Notes under the pieces: model-generated
Told to the model about the DNA's origin: nothing
The model's input: only the letters and a program-made list of their open reading frames with translations
Database searches by the model: none
Shown: positions 46,101-56,065 of the stretch, in pieces
How the letters are laid out: each line of letters begins with the position of its first letter
Numbering within the stretch: position 1 is the stretch's first letter
Made by a program: the position numbers and the translations under genes
From: Colias croceus
Lineage: Eukaryota; Arthropoda; Insecta; Lepidoptera; Pieridae
Reading direction: 5' to 3'
DNA: 64,000 bases
Assembly (NCBI RefSeq): GCF_905220415.1
Contig: NC_059543.1
Coordinates: 11,732,001-11,796,000 of the forward strand

Positions 46101-48508
46101 TAATGACCTCCTAAGTAATTTTAAAACATGCTCAATAGTGCGTTTTGTGCCAAAGCGTTTTGCGGCGACGATATGCGGTAAAATTTTGTTCTGAACTTAA
46201 AACATGACGGACTTTCATATGTAAAACTTACACTTACTTTATAAAGTTATACATTAAAATTTAAATTCTTATCCCTTCCTGGCATAACCAGCGACATAGT
46301 TTATTTTTATTTTAAAAACGTATTCAAGTAAATTGTATCAATGCAACGTATCTAATAAGGATCCAGAAGATTTCTCGCTATTATTATCAAACTAAAAATT
46401 AAAATACAGTCAATCAATTTACATGTTTTAAAAAAATGGATAGCATATGCTTTTAATGATATTACATAGATCAGTTATTCTGACATCGATTGCCGCAACT
46501 CAAGTTCAAATACCTAAACATAAGTTTAGTTACATTAAGTGCAATATAAAAGTTTAATCCGCAGCCTACGGAAGCTTTCGCCACAACTTCACAACAGCTT
46601 CGCAGACACAACTTCGAGTTTCTTTCCACTTGAAAGCTGTGTGAACCCAAACACTTAATTCTTTTCAACATTTTTACTATTAACGTTAAGCCAACTTTGT
46701 GTTTATAAACTCGGGGATTTTTTGTAAATATTATATCTCGTTTTCAAAATCATAACAAAATTTAAAATTCAACATGCCAAATTGATACTTTCTTACAAGG
46801 TCAACATTACTTCTGACATCTATGGGAAGGCATGGCAAAACATAATTCTCACGTAAATTATTTAAAAAGCCATCCGGTTTCCCAAAAAAATCACAATATA
46901 AATTTAAATTTAAATTAAGCCCAGGGAAATTACATCTCAGTCCTCACGTCTCACATACGGAAGGTTTATGCAAAGATCCCACCCGTGATTATATTCTAAC
47001 TAGCTTACCGCCCGCGGCTTCGCCCGCTTTTTCTAAAACGCTTTGAGATTTAAACTATCCTATCTCTCAAGTTGGATCGAACTGCACATGGTGTGGGAAT
47101 TTTATTATAATCGGTTAAGTGGTTTAGGAGTCCATTGAGGACAAACATTGTGACACGAGATTTATATATATTAAGATTACCCGGGTCGGGTCTAGTTGGC
47201 ATACCCTATGTTATAAACATTATCCACAACAATTGAGCAATAAACTTTACTGAGCCCAAAACTGATGTAATGATTGTCATGTATAATGTATTGCGTATTG
47301 CACACGTTATAAAAAGTGTACCTGTTCAACACAGTGATGTTTTATTGTACCTGCATGATTATACGCAACACGTACCTAACAAGGCTGCATTTGATATGTT
47401 GAAATTATAAATAATGTCACTCATAATTCCTCGTCCAAAAAAGTATTCCTGTAGAAATAGCAACACACAGGAGTAATCCGTAAATTATAGGAAGGTCAAT
47501 TACAAAGATCATACTTTGTAATAACCTCTAAAATAAATAAACCATTCCATTTTTTCCATTTTAAAAGGATGATACTTTTATGTACAGCAGTTCCCAAAAA
47601 CTAAGCCCTAGTTTTATGATCACAAAACCATTTTGCATTATGAAAATCTATGGACAGTTGAAAACCGCCGTGCCGTGTGTAACAAATTCAAACCCTAACT
47701 CAATGGCCAAAAATTTAAATCAGAATAACGTTGTATTTTAGAAGATTTTTGAGAATCTTGGTGCTGCATTCGAATGTAAGCTCAGCAACTTTGTAAATAG
47801 GGTATAAATTTGTGTAGCATACAGTGTGTGGCCTACATGGGTTGAATGGTGGAGAAATGGGACAGGTTGTAAAGGGTTTTGGAGATGAATGCGCTTTGGG
47901 AGCGGACCTCGGCTCGCTACAAATGGCGGCGATTTGTTCGATCACCTTGTTAGCCGATTATTGATGGTACATGACTCGCATGGACTTTGCGAGATGGAAT
48001 TTCGTGTAAATCGTTACATATTTTGTTTGCTTTATGATTTAGAAAAAAAATTTAGAATAAACTGATTTTCGACCGGTGTCTCATAGCAACTTGCAATACA
48101 CACTAGCCATTTAATTAATAATTTATCAATCTCATCTGCTTGAATGAACATTATGTACTTATAAATTCTGTCTTTGTATATTTTCTAACTTAGAGAAAAA
48201 AAAACTGCGCAGAGAACCCATAAAAAACTATAAATGACTTTAGCATTGCAAGTTTCTTATATGATCTTAATTCTTGAAACTTAAACTAAAAGTAAAATTA
48301 ATTAAGCACGGTCTATAAAAATTTGGAATTCGCACAGCATTTATGATTGTTATTTGATAACCAGCACTTATAATAACCATACAACTAATTAATAACTATT
48401 AAGTATCCTAATTTCTGAAGAACTAACCTTCATAAGATGCAGTCTCCGTGTGACGGTCTCGACTCGCGCCGCGTGCTCGCCGCCCGCCGCCGGGAATGAA
48501 CCCAGGTA
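24405..48508 (-). CDS. PTB/PID-domain adaptor gene, three internal exons (partial)
   Basis: Minus strand, in transcript order: 48428-48508 (27 codons, YLGSFPAAGGEHAARVE...), 24920-24997 (26 codons, GHAVPVLVVVALSGVKVCD) and 24405-24551 (49 codons, MSHALRRISYATC, FAFVAREP, HQYCHAFETD). Each is bounded by AG before and GT after, and every junction is phase 0. Joined they give 102 residues with the order of a PTB domain: YLGS first strand, a VxLxVSxxGVKVxD strand, the HxLRRISYATC strand, an FAFVAREP strand and a YCHxF strand. PTB domains bind NPxY-type peptides or lipids in signalling adaptors. From memory the closest match is vertebrate SH2D5 (HALRRI...FAFVAR...CH). The domain's C-terminal helix, other exons and both ends are outside or unrecognised. 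The acceptor of the second exon could be three bases further in (24994). Confidence 0.8.
29385..29615 (+). repeat. GGGCGAAGCC-type short repeat
   Basis: Ends AAAGCGGGCGAAGCCGCGG, then GCGGTAAGCTAGTAAG, with TTAAATCTTTAAAACTACGC and an ACGGATTTTGATG core. Same general class as other CTAGT-ended repeats here, but a different subfamily. Confidence 0.6.
30150..30485 (+). repeat. SINE-like repeat with (GTCT)n, copy 1
   Basis: Begins TCTATACATATAATAAATCT and contains GCAGGGGGTGTTACTG, a (GTCT)n run at 30268-30301, a GCATCACGTGAAAACTAACG core and a GGACGGAGTCGCGGGCGGAA end with CTAGTA. Further copies at 48985-49265 and 49750-50215. Confidence 0.8.
31437..31785 (-). repeat. Inverted tandem dimer of the 170-bp repeat
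   Basis: Two head-to-tail minus-strand copies (CTAGCGGTCCGCCCCGGCTT ... GCGATTCATTTTTATAT), the same family as the dimer at 18856-19200. It interrupts unit 1 of the triplicated block, so it arrived after the block was formed or was lost from the other units. Confidence 0.8.
33821..33896 (+). repeat. Truncated repeat at the start of unit 3
   Basis: CTACACTAATATTATAAAGAGG ... TAAACTACTGGA matches 857-935, then stops abruptly where unit 3 of the triplicated block begins. This marks a rearrangement junction. Confidence 0.7.
34642..34745. repeat. Nested inverted repeats around CTAGATGTCGTGC
   Basis: GCACGACATCTAGCGCGTCT (34642) pairs with GCGCTAGATGTCGTGC (34730). Inside, ATCTAGCGCGTC...TGTCTAAAC pairs with GTTTAGACATTGACGCGCTAGAT (34685-34707). 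Two alternative hairpins share the left arm. Confidence 0.6.
35484..35615 (-). CDS. Candidate terminal coding exon, unknown protein
   Basis: On the minus strand a good acceptor (ACTCCTTCAG) is followed by 43 codons and a TAA. The translation starts ESDDDDIVISVLYRK and continues CLQYVAVTSRWSDGEIAEYA, with balanced composition unlike the surrounding AT-rich frames. It begins in phase 0, the same phase as the PTB exon at 48428-48508, so it could be an alternative last exon of that gene. Alternatively it is the end of a nested gene or a transposon remnant. I do not recognise the family. Confidence 0.4.
   Translation of the reverse strand, partial: ESDDDDIVISVLYRKTCLQYVAVTSRWSDGEIAEYARSAFRDL
36854..38446. 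mobile_element. Decayed Tc1/mariner-like element
   Basis: About 1.6 kb between inverted ends: CACCGGCACGGAATCTTGGC at 36860 and its reverse complement GCCAAGATTCCGTGCCGG at 38424-38441, each extended imperfectly to about 30 bp. A broken minus-strand transposase lies inside. Size, end type and transposase fit a Tc1-like element. The outermost bases differ between ends, so exact borders and the TA duplication are uncertain. Confidence 0.8.
37240..38150 (-). pseudogene. Tc1-like transposase remnant
   Basis: The clearest part is the minus-strand reading WPARSSDVNPIEHIWNMLKR (about 37300-37360), the conserved region around the last catalytic acidic residue of Tc1 transposases (normally SPDLNPIEHVW). 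Upstream pieces such as FAREHENW and VVFTDES-like segments appear in shifting frames, and several stops interrupt them. Non-functional. Confidence 0.75.
38529..38575. repeat. Short hairpin next to the Tc1-like element
   Basis: ACAATTGTTTAGTGCGTATGT (38529-38549) pairs with ACATACGCACTAAGCAATTGT (38555-38575) with one mismatch and a 5-base loop. Could be a tiny MITE or a transcribed hairpin. Confidence 0.7.
39933..40075 (-). repeat. LINE 3' tail with (AATTCA)n
   Basis: Four to five tandem AATTCA units (39933-39962) followed by TTATTTATTTCTTCC and a body with GTGATTGGAACACTCCTAG and GTCAGGAGGTTCCGC. Reads as the reverse complement of a non-LTR retrotransposon 3' end with a hexamer tail. Confidence 0.55.
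40148..40199. repeat. (GT)n microsatellite
   Basis: About 25 GT dinucleotides with one GTAT interruption, inside the PTB-gene intron. Confidence 0.95.
44023..44075. repeat. Perfect 24-bp hairpin
   Basis: ATATTTCAATAGAAATACATATAG spans 44023-44046 and is followed, after the 5-base loop ATATC, by its exact reverse complement (44052-44075). A perfect long stem in otherwise drifting intron sequence suggests a recent fold-back insertion or a selected RNA hairpin. Confidence 0.8.
44236..44411 (+). CDS. Candidate terminal coding exon with Tyr/Cys repeat
   Basis: An acceptor (TATCTGTCCCACAG, ending 44235) is followed by a phase-1 frame open for 57 codons to TAA. The translation includes VPRRLDTEHLL, then RYECYDEHYECYERLKVD and QQPDNYYG. 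The DNA under the Tyr/Cys part is an imperfect tandem repeat of CTACGAGTGCTACGACGAGCA. A second frame is also open here, so the call rests on the splice site and composition only. It lies on the strand opposite to the PTB gene, within its long intron. Family not recognised. Confidence 0.35.
46995..47180 (-). repeat. GCTTCGCCC-type short repeat
   Basis: CTAACTAGCTTACCGCCCGCGG start, CCTATCTCTCAAGTTGGATC body, ends in TTTATATATATTAAGATT. The inverse orientation of the CTAGT-ended repeats elsewhere in the window. Confidence 0.65.
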
Positions 48509-48984
48509 CTGCAACAAGCCACACATCATTTTATTTATTTTTTTAACTAATGATCTTTCTGGAAATTATTTTCATTGTAAGCTTAAAAACAAGACATATT
48601 CAACAGACATTATTTCACTTCTTTTTAGTAAATCATTTCAAATAAAAAAAATATATCATGATTCAGTTAATTTTTATAAAGTTGACATCATACTATACAC
48701 AGCATGTACTAATAATGTAATTTAAATTAAAAGCTGGTACTTATACTAGACCTCTTAACTTAATATTTTATAATTCTTTCTTCAGTAAAAAGGTGCATTA
48801 CTTCTGGATTATTTCAAAACTATATGACAATATCCTTCTTCCCTACTTCCCTACTACAGTTTTATTTAACTTGACAGAGAAGTTCCAAATGTTTGTAACC
48901 ACTACGCCTTGCTGAAAAATAATTTTTTTTTTTTAAATATCGTAATATCAGCAAGGACCCAGTACATACCGCATACTAGGTAGT

Positions 48985-49104
48985 ATCTATACATATAATA
49001 AATCTGTAGAAGGGTCAATTCTGTACATTGAAAATATTGAAAAAATAAATAGCAGGGGGTGTTACTGGATCGATACCAAACCCAAATATGTGATTAAAAA
49101 AATT

Positions 49105-49141
<37 letters not shown>

Positions 49142-49265
49142 ATGTGAAGACATCACGTGAAAACTAGCGGTTCGATTTCGATGAAACTTGGTATAATTAT
49201 ACCTTATTATCCTGGGCGTAAAATAGGATACTTTTTATCCTGGAAAAATACGTAGAAAAAAAAAT
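48985..49265 (+). repeat. SINE-like repeat with (GTCT)n, copy 2
   Basis: Same family as 30150-30485, with a (GTCT)n run at 49108-49142. The copy continues into a TTTTCAGTTTTATCCATAGA segment (to about 49304) shared with copy 3 but absent from copy 1. Confidence 0.8.
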
Positions 49266-49431
49266 AAACTAAAATTTTCAGTTTTATCCATAGACGTTGT
49301 TCTATACCGCAGTGGATTCAGCGCCGTAACATGTAGCTCCGAAAGTCGGATTTGGCTTGAACCGTTTGCGTCACACGAGAGCCGCACGATGCCACGCCTG
49401 CCACGACTCCTATATAAGGACTGCGATCCGC

Positions 49432-49560
49432 GCCGCGCGACGCACCAGGGTGAACCTTCAGTTCACCCCCGCGTCCGCGTTAAAATGTAAAAGCCCTTCT
49501 GGCTAACATTGAGAAACACCATACAAAAAAAAAAAAAAAAAAAAAAAGCCGCGCGACGCA
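49432..49560 (+). mobile_element. Retroposed poly(A) fragment with 13-bp target duplication
   Basis: GCCGCGCGACGCA occurs at 49432-49444 and again at 49548-49560. Between them is an 80-bp body (CCAGGGTGAACCTTCAGTTC ... GAGAAACACCATAC) and a pure run of 23 A (about 49525-49547). This is the signature of target-primed insertion by a LINE machinery. The body is either a strongly 5'-truncated LINE or a captured transcript end. Confidence 0.85.
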
Positions 49561-49749
49561 TAAAATTTATGAATTTTGATGCGAGCGGACGTGTCCAGTG
49601 TGGCGAGCGGTCGTTCTTATTGGAATAAAATATAATATTGTATGCATAATAATAATAATTTTAACATATTAATATTGTTTTCACCGTAAATTGGTTTATT
49701 CATTAAACTCATAATTCTCTCTGTCATCTCATTTCATTGTATTTGTAAC

Positions 49750-49880
49750 TATACATATTATAATAAATCTGTAGAAGGGTCAATTCTGTACATTGAAAAT
49801 AAGTTGAAAATATTGAAAAAATAAATACCAGGGGGTGTTACTGGATCGATACCAAACCCAAATATGTGTTTAAAAAATTT

Positions 49881-49919
<39 letters not shown>

Positions 49920-50215
49920 GCATCACGTGAAAACTAACGGTTCGATTTCGATGAAACTTGGTATAATTATACCTTATTATCCTGGGCGTATAATAGGATA
50001 CTTTTTAAATAAAAAATTAATCTTTTCAGTTTTATCCATAGACGTTGTTCTGTAGAACCGCGAACACACGTTGCGTATTATTATAGGCCTAGCCGTATTT
50101 GGGTCCAATATATATTTATAAGATATAATTGTCAGAGTTACTCAAAATGAAGAAATAAACCATCCACGCGAAGACCGACATCCGCGCGGACGGAGTCGCG
50201 GGCGGAAGCTAGTAC
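49750..50215 (+). repeat. SINE-like repeat with (GTCT)n, copy 3
   Basis: The longest copy: (GTCT)n at 49880-49920, ATCACGTGAAAACTAACGG core, a middle part with GTAGAACCGCGAACACACG, and the usual GGACGGAGTCGCGGGCGGAA end with CTAGTAC. It lacks the GTATGTTC-type spacer between (GTCT)n and the core. Confidence 0.8.
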
Positions 50216-51034
50216 ATAATATTATAGTATTTGATGCTTGTTGTAAAATAGAAAAACCACACCATACGATTGATTTAACATCCCTTCTGCAATATCCATC
50301 TAAAAACTTTACGACAAGCTGTATAACTGAAAAAAGATTGAGAATGAATACATCTTGTGGATAATGGTAAATTAATATGTAAATGAAAATATAATAATTA
50401 TTCTTTGATTACCTTCACACATCTCGTAAGATATACGAATGAATCCATGCTTTTAATAAATTAATAATTAAAGTTGATCGATGATCATTGATGATTTGAC
50501 GCACATTTTTGTTTTATCGAATTCGATAATCGTTCTATAAATTTTTTTTTTCTTAATTTGAATTTGAAATTGAAAGTTGTTACGGCCAGTAATTTATTTT
50601 GCAAATTGCATTGTAATGTAACTACTGAAAAATTACCATTTTGGTTTGGTGCAGTTATCTGCATTTTCATTTAATTGCGTAAATTAATATACGAGGAAAC
50701 GGCTCAATGTTTACAAATAAATATTATACGTAAAAGAAAATTTAAAACTGTCAGACGTCAGTGTCAAATGCTAGCTGTCATTTTGACATTTCCGTTTCTA
50801 TTCATTGAGTTATTAGTACTACGTATGGAGGAGACACCACGAACAAAATCTGTGCGCCATTTTTTTGCTCTGACTAAGTTTTAAAAATAATTATCTAGTT
50901 ATGTACTTACCGATGAAAGTTATTCCTATGCACTTTTCCGTATTATTTGTGCAATATCGTAACACACACGAAGGCATATTTGATGCGTTTCATTTTAAAA
51001 CAAATAAAAAAAGACGGGTTGCACTCCGGGAGTG

Positions 51035-51225
51035 CCGGCAGAAGTGAAAACTTGATTATTAACGTTCAGCATGTTTGATATTTTGGAATGGTAAGTATCC
51101 GTCTTACGCATGGAATGTAAGGGCTAAAAAAATCCGTCTTACGCTTTTTCGATCAGGCCAAGTGTCCTGACGCGAGTTTAAGATTTTATACCCAACGCCG
51201 CTAAAGAAGTTTTCACTTCAAAAAT
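51035..51225. repeat. Inverted-repeat element related to 15.5 kb
   Basis: CCGGCAGAAGTGAAAACTTG on the left and AAAGAAGTTTTCACTTC on the right, with two TCCGTCTTACGC units inside. The ends match those of 15545-15662; the interiors differ. Confidence 0.6.
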
Positions 51226-54200
51226 GAGCGTGCAGTTACGCCATATAAGTGTATATGTGATGTAGGCGGTGTCGTCTCCATATGTGTATCTCAATGTTTC
51301 TATTAAATATTTTTTCTATACCCTTGAAATCAACTACGGTTCATAACAAAGTAGAAAAACTGAGTGGTGTGTCAATCAAAAATTTATAGATACGGTATAC
51401 TTACTATATTATTTGCTCTGTGAGATACGGTTTACAGAAATCATAAAATAGTGATGATGAATGCCGAGCTTTAATTATTAATATAATATACATATTATAG
51501 GGCGTAATACGCCCTAAAGCTCTAAAACCCATAATAAGTACATACTCCAAGCATAACAGAATAAGAGCCATACCAAAAAATATGCTAATATACTTAGAAT
51601 GTTTTACTAAAATCGGATTGAATTATCTAGCTACGATTATCTTCAGATCAACAGATGGTTTACAGGATCAGGACGAGTGTTCCAATCAACACCAAAATAA
51701 GCCATCGCACACGCTCCCAGGGGAACTATCACATGTTTAATGGCTATTATAGTTGGGCTCTTGGTTGGGCTATAGCACAGTTGACAGATATATTATACTA
51801 CGTACATACAGTTAGGAAACTAAGCCCCTGCGATGAAATTATGACGTATAGCTATAGGGCTGTTACTTTTTGATATTTAACCGACTTAAAAAATAAAGGA
51901 GGAGGTTATCAATTCAGCCTGTATATTTCTGTTTGCTTTTTTTCACAGTTGATTTTGTGGTAATTTGGAGATTAAAACCCGTTAAAATACAAAAATGGTG
52001 TAGCCTAAATATGAATTTACAAGAAGAAACAATCTGAATTAATACAGCTTGTAAAAGTAAATACGTTTTTATCAGTGCTATATTTCGAAATCTAGTTTTG
52101 TTATGGACGCCGAAGTCTATTTAATGTAAGTACCTAAATTATTTATAATGCTTGATATTTGTATTATACATATATTCAATAATTATTTTAAACCAGAATT
52201 TACAATACTTGTATGTAGGTAGGTATACCTACTAAATTATTTTTAAAACGATAAATTAAATTAAATTAAAAAACACAAAATATGCAAAAATAAATTAAAA
52301 TTATTATTATACGAGCATAGAACCTCTACCTTTTTGTTTTAGGAAGAAAAAGAAAATAGTTTGACAGGCTTAGTGCTTGACAAAGTGGAGACGCCACGTA
52401 TCGATAAAAATACAATAATTATAATATCTATCTTTTTCTTCCCTAATATTTACGTAATTATGCACATAAATTTAAACAAGATTTTTTAAGGTTTCCTTTT
52501 TTTATATTTTCGTGCTCTTCTAGATTGCATAAAAAATAGATGCGATCTTTAAACAGACTGGACTCCTAATAGCTGTACTATTTGTAGCTATCATTTTGGT
52601 AGAAAATATGTCAACATAATTTAAAACTCATACTGCCATATCTAGAGAAATTAAAAAATAGTCTCCTTTTAACTTGTAGTCAGATACGGTATTTATAAAT
52701 ATAATATTTATTGAAAGGGAAACAATCGATACAAACTGAAACAATCGATATTTATTTAATGTGAAATGACATCACTTTAAACTTTTTTCTATACTATGTA
52801 TTTTTGTCATTCAAAATCTGTGGATGTGTCACCCGCTACTATCGATCCCCCTCAATACCTCTTTTTAGAGTATAAGTATTCTTTGCTCAATACCCTCGTA
52901 AACACGCTTTATGGGGGGGAGCCATTTCGAACATTTTGTATGAAGTTTCCTTACTGTATGTATCTGTATATTGTGGCTATAGTGACCCTAATTGTTGTAA
53001 CCACAGAGCAAGTAATATAGGGTTGTAACACACGCTAAATTAAATACAACGTGCTGCAGGGGTTGGAAATGGGATGTTATAATGTGGTATGTTATTTATA
53101 TCGATTGGCTACAGATTTATGAATAATGAAACATATGACGCGAGGCACGTTCGTTTATTATTACGTCTTATACTAAAATAACAATTACGTTTGAAATCTG
53201 GATTACGAGGAAATGGTCATAATATGAGAATATTACTATCTGAAAAATCACTGCGTAATACGTAAAAATTCAAACATGTTCAGAATTATATTTAGGTAAC
53301 TAACTATGTACAATAACATATTTTATTATTTTAATAATCGCTTGTTTTCTAAAACTGAATAATCTTCAATTAATCAAAATGTCAAGCAGTAAATGAATTG
53401 TAAACAGAGCGTCTGCTGGCACAAGTTGTGGGTTTGAATTTAATTAAAACCCAAGCGTGTGCTGATTTAATGAGGAATGAGGATATCACTCTGAGTCTGA
53501 GGCACAACGCATGCTGGATGATACAAGCAACTTGTATGCTTTAGACATAATAATATGGGTAACGTACATAATTATAATCTTAAGAATGTAAGTAAATAAA
53601 ATATTAAGTATCTAAGGTACAGGTAGTGCATTCGAGGAATTCCGGGTTTCGGGTAATTCGGAAAATTGTGAATACCACTTCACAGCATCGTTTTATTGTG
53701 AGTATCGTGAGGGCATCGCATAAAAATAATTTGATAACAATATTATTCAAAGTTTAATCAATCACTAGTTACCTACCTACGTATTAATTTAATGTAAATG
53801 CATTTAACTCCGTCATCCGGAATAATTACCCTAATGCACCTTATATTTTATTATACTGTGTACATTAGGTATGTACCTATATTTCATTTAAAACGTTTTA
53901 AAAGGAACATTTGTTAAAACATAGGTAATATGTAGATATAGTTAATTATAAGTTATGTATATGTATTAAGATGGCGTGTAGTCTAAGCGTGTAGTGCGTC
54001 TATTCGTTGGCAGAACGAACTGGATGCTAAATTGTGTAGTTTTGTAACAACCGTATCTTAAGTAGTTATTGTAATGCGAGTGGAACGCTCAGGCGAGTCC
54101 TTACACCCATAAGAAACACAATCTTCAAGGAAACAGATCCGTTAACTAAGAGGCTTGCCTATTAGCATGTAGGATTATCGGCTGGACGTAAGTCGACCGC

Positions 54201-55032
54201 AGCCGACTCGGGTTACGTTGCGGTGTGCGTGTTAGCTTTAAATTGTGACTTTGCTCCCGCGGTTAAAAAATGTAGAATGCCTAGTTCAATGGCATTGTTT
54301 TTAAGAAATGAATACCGACTACTTTATATTTTAATTTGAACAAAATATTGGAACTTTTGCCAGTTTGTGAAATTTAAAATTTTGAAGTACCTAACTACCT
54401 AAATTAAAGTTCAGATTTCCGGCAACAAAAAATCTAATCTAAGTTTATCATAAGTGCCTAATATTAATCTACGAAAGAGTTTGACTTCAGTGAGAGACTT
54501 CAGTGTTTGTTGTAAAACTCCTTAAAATTAATTACAGTACTTTTTATATCTACCTACTTTTTACCTATTATTTTGGTGCATAATAAATATAATATTTTTG
54601 TCTAAATTTGTATGTAACATAATATAATATCTCTTAAACTATTATTATTTCTGTGTAATAAGACTATTCAGATAAAACCAAAAGTATACGTAGTATATTA
54701 TTATTAGTCTGTGCCAAAAGATTGTTGGGTCTAAGTTGGGCCATAAAAAAATAGTTTCATCAAATATTGGTCATAGCGCCATCTATCATTATTATAAACA
54801 AACTAAAGAGAAAGTTAGTTTGAGCGCCATCTAGCGGGTGGAGCATATACTAGAACATTGAAGGTTAAAACTTAAACCACTACTTGCCAACCGATTTCTA
54901 CGGTTTAAATGTCTCAGGAGAAAATATATAGATGGCAGCAAATCCACTGAAGTTTTTATTTCCCGAAAAACAAAGATTGTTGAAAACAATTTAATTCATT
55001 GAATTATAGTACTTTACTCCTACTGTATTGCT

Positions 55033-55252
55033 GTACTAATCCATACTATTAATATTATAAATACGAAAGTAGAGTTACTTTCGCATTTATAATATTTCTG
55101 TCTGTCTGTCTGTTACTCAATCACGCCTAAATTACTGAACCAATTTGCATGAAATTTGGTATGGAGATAGTTTGATACCCGAGAAAGGACATAGGCTACC
55201 TTTTATTGCGAAATATGTACCACGGGCGAAGCCGGGGCGGACCACTAGTGAA
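55033..55252 (+). repeat. GGGCGAAGCC-type repeat, inverted relative to 18.6 kb
   Basis: Reverse complement of 18553-18740 with roughly 90 % identity by eye. It ends CGAAGCCGGGGCGGACCACT plus AGTGAAC. At its start a small hairpin (TTATAAATACGAAAGTAGAG / ACTTTCGCATTTATAA) is added. Confidence 0.75.
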
Positions 55253-55954
55253 CAATAAATCTTTAAAAATACGTTCCGTTAAACAATTCATTCAAATCAC
55301 GTCATGAAAGGTTTATCTACCTATTTTAAATTAATTATTCTTCAGTATTTGAATATAGATTTGATTGAAAGGTTTTGGTCCGAAGTTTGAGTTGAGTTAT
55401 GAACAGCTGTGAGGCGAGTCTTCAATCTACAGAAGTGCCACCGAATTACTTCGACAGGGACAATTGAACTTACCTACCTTTATTCCTACAAAACAGTCGA
55501 AATGAAACAAAATAAAAATATTTTTGTTTTTTATTGACTCCATATTATTTTTAAATGAATGTTGAGTTTAGTGGAAAAGAAATAGGTGCAGAATACATAA
55601 TATAGGACACATCTTTATTTGGTTTGAAATAGATAAAGTGTTGGTCGGTTGAAAATAAAGTTATTTATACGATCAACAATGAATAGAGTATAAAGTTATA
55701 TTACCTACTGCTTTTGTATAAAACACGTAGTTCACCTACACGGTACAGTCGTATTGAGAACATCCTTTTGAACACGCTTACCTACCTATTATTCGTTTCA
55801 CCTGTATGTTAGTATTTACATAGACTCCCTTAGATTTGATTTTAACCCACTTTAAATAATAGATTTTATTCAAACTTTGTACGCTTATCAAGGATCGGCG
55901 ACAATATAACAATTTCACGAGTGTATGCGTGTTTTTTTTTTGTTTTTTTTAAAT

Positions 55955-56065
55955 ACCTTTTTTTTTTTTTTTTACTTAGGATAGGGAAGCGCTTGACCAC
56001 AATCTCGCCTGATGGAAAGCTGAGATGCGGTCTAAGATGGTACGCGCTTCCCTAGTAGGTATATT
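55955..56065 (-). repeat. LINE 3' tail with poly(T) lead
   Basis: T-runs at 55930-55975 then GGATAGGGAAGCGCTTGACC, CTCGCCTGATGGAAAGCTGA and TACGCGCTTCCCTAGTAGGT. Read on the minus strand it is a retrotransposon 3' end with poly(A). Confidence 0.6.

Larger units (their letters stand above)
24998..48427 (-). other. Intron of about 23.4 kb in the PTB gene
   Basis: Inferred from the phase-compatible exons on either side. It is AT-rich and full of repeats, listed separately. At 24998-29380 I see no clear element; a GC-richer piece at 28545-28690 has frames on both strands without family resemblance. 40200-44020, 44412-46990 and 47180-48427 show nothing I can name. Two candidate exons inside (35484-35615 minus; 44236-44411 plus) are entered separately. 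Confidence 0.6.

Noticed and set aside
30268..49920. Regularly spaced short repeats that might suggest a CRISPR array
   Set aside because: They are (GTCT)n microsatellites inside a eukaryotic SINE-like family, with no spacers.
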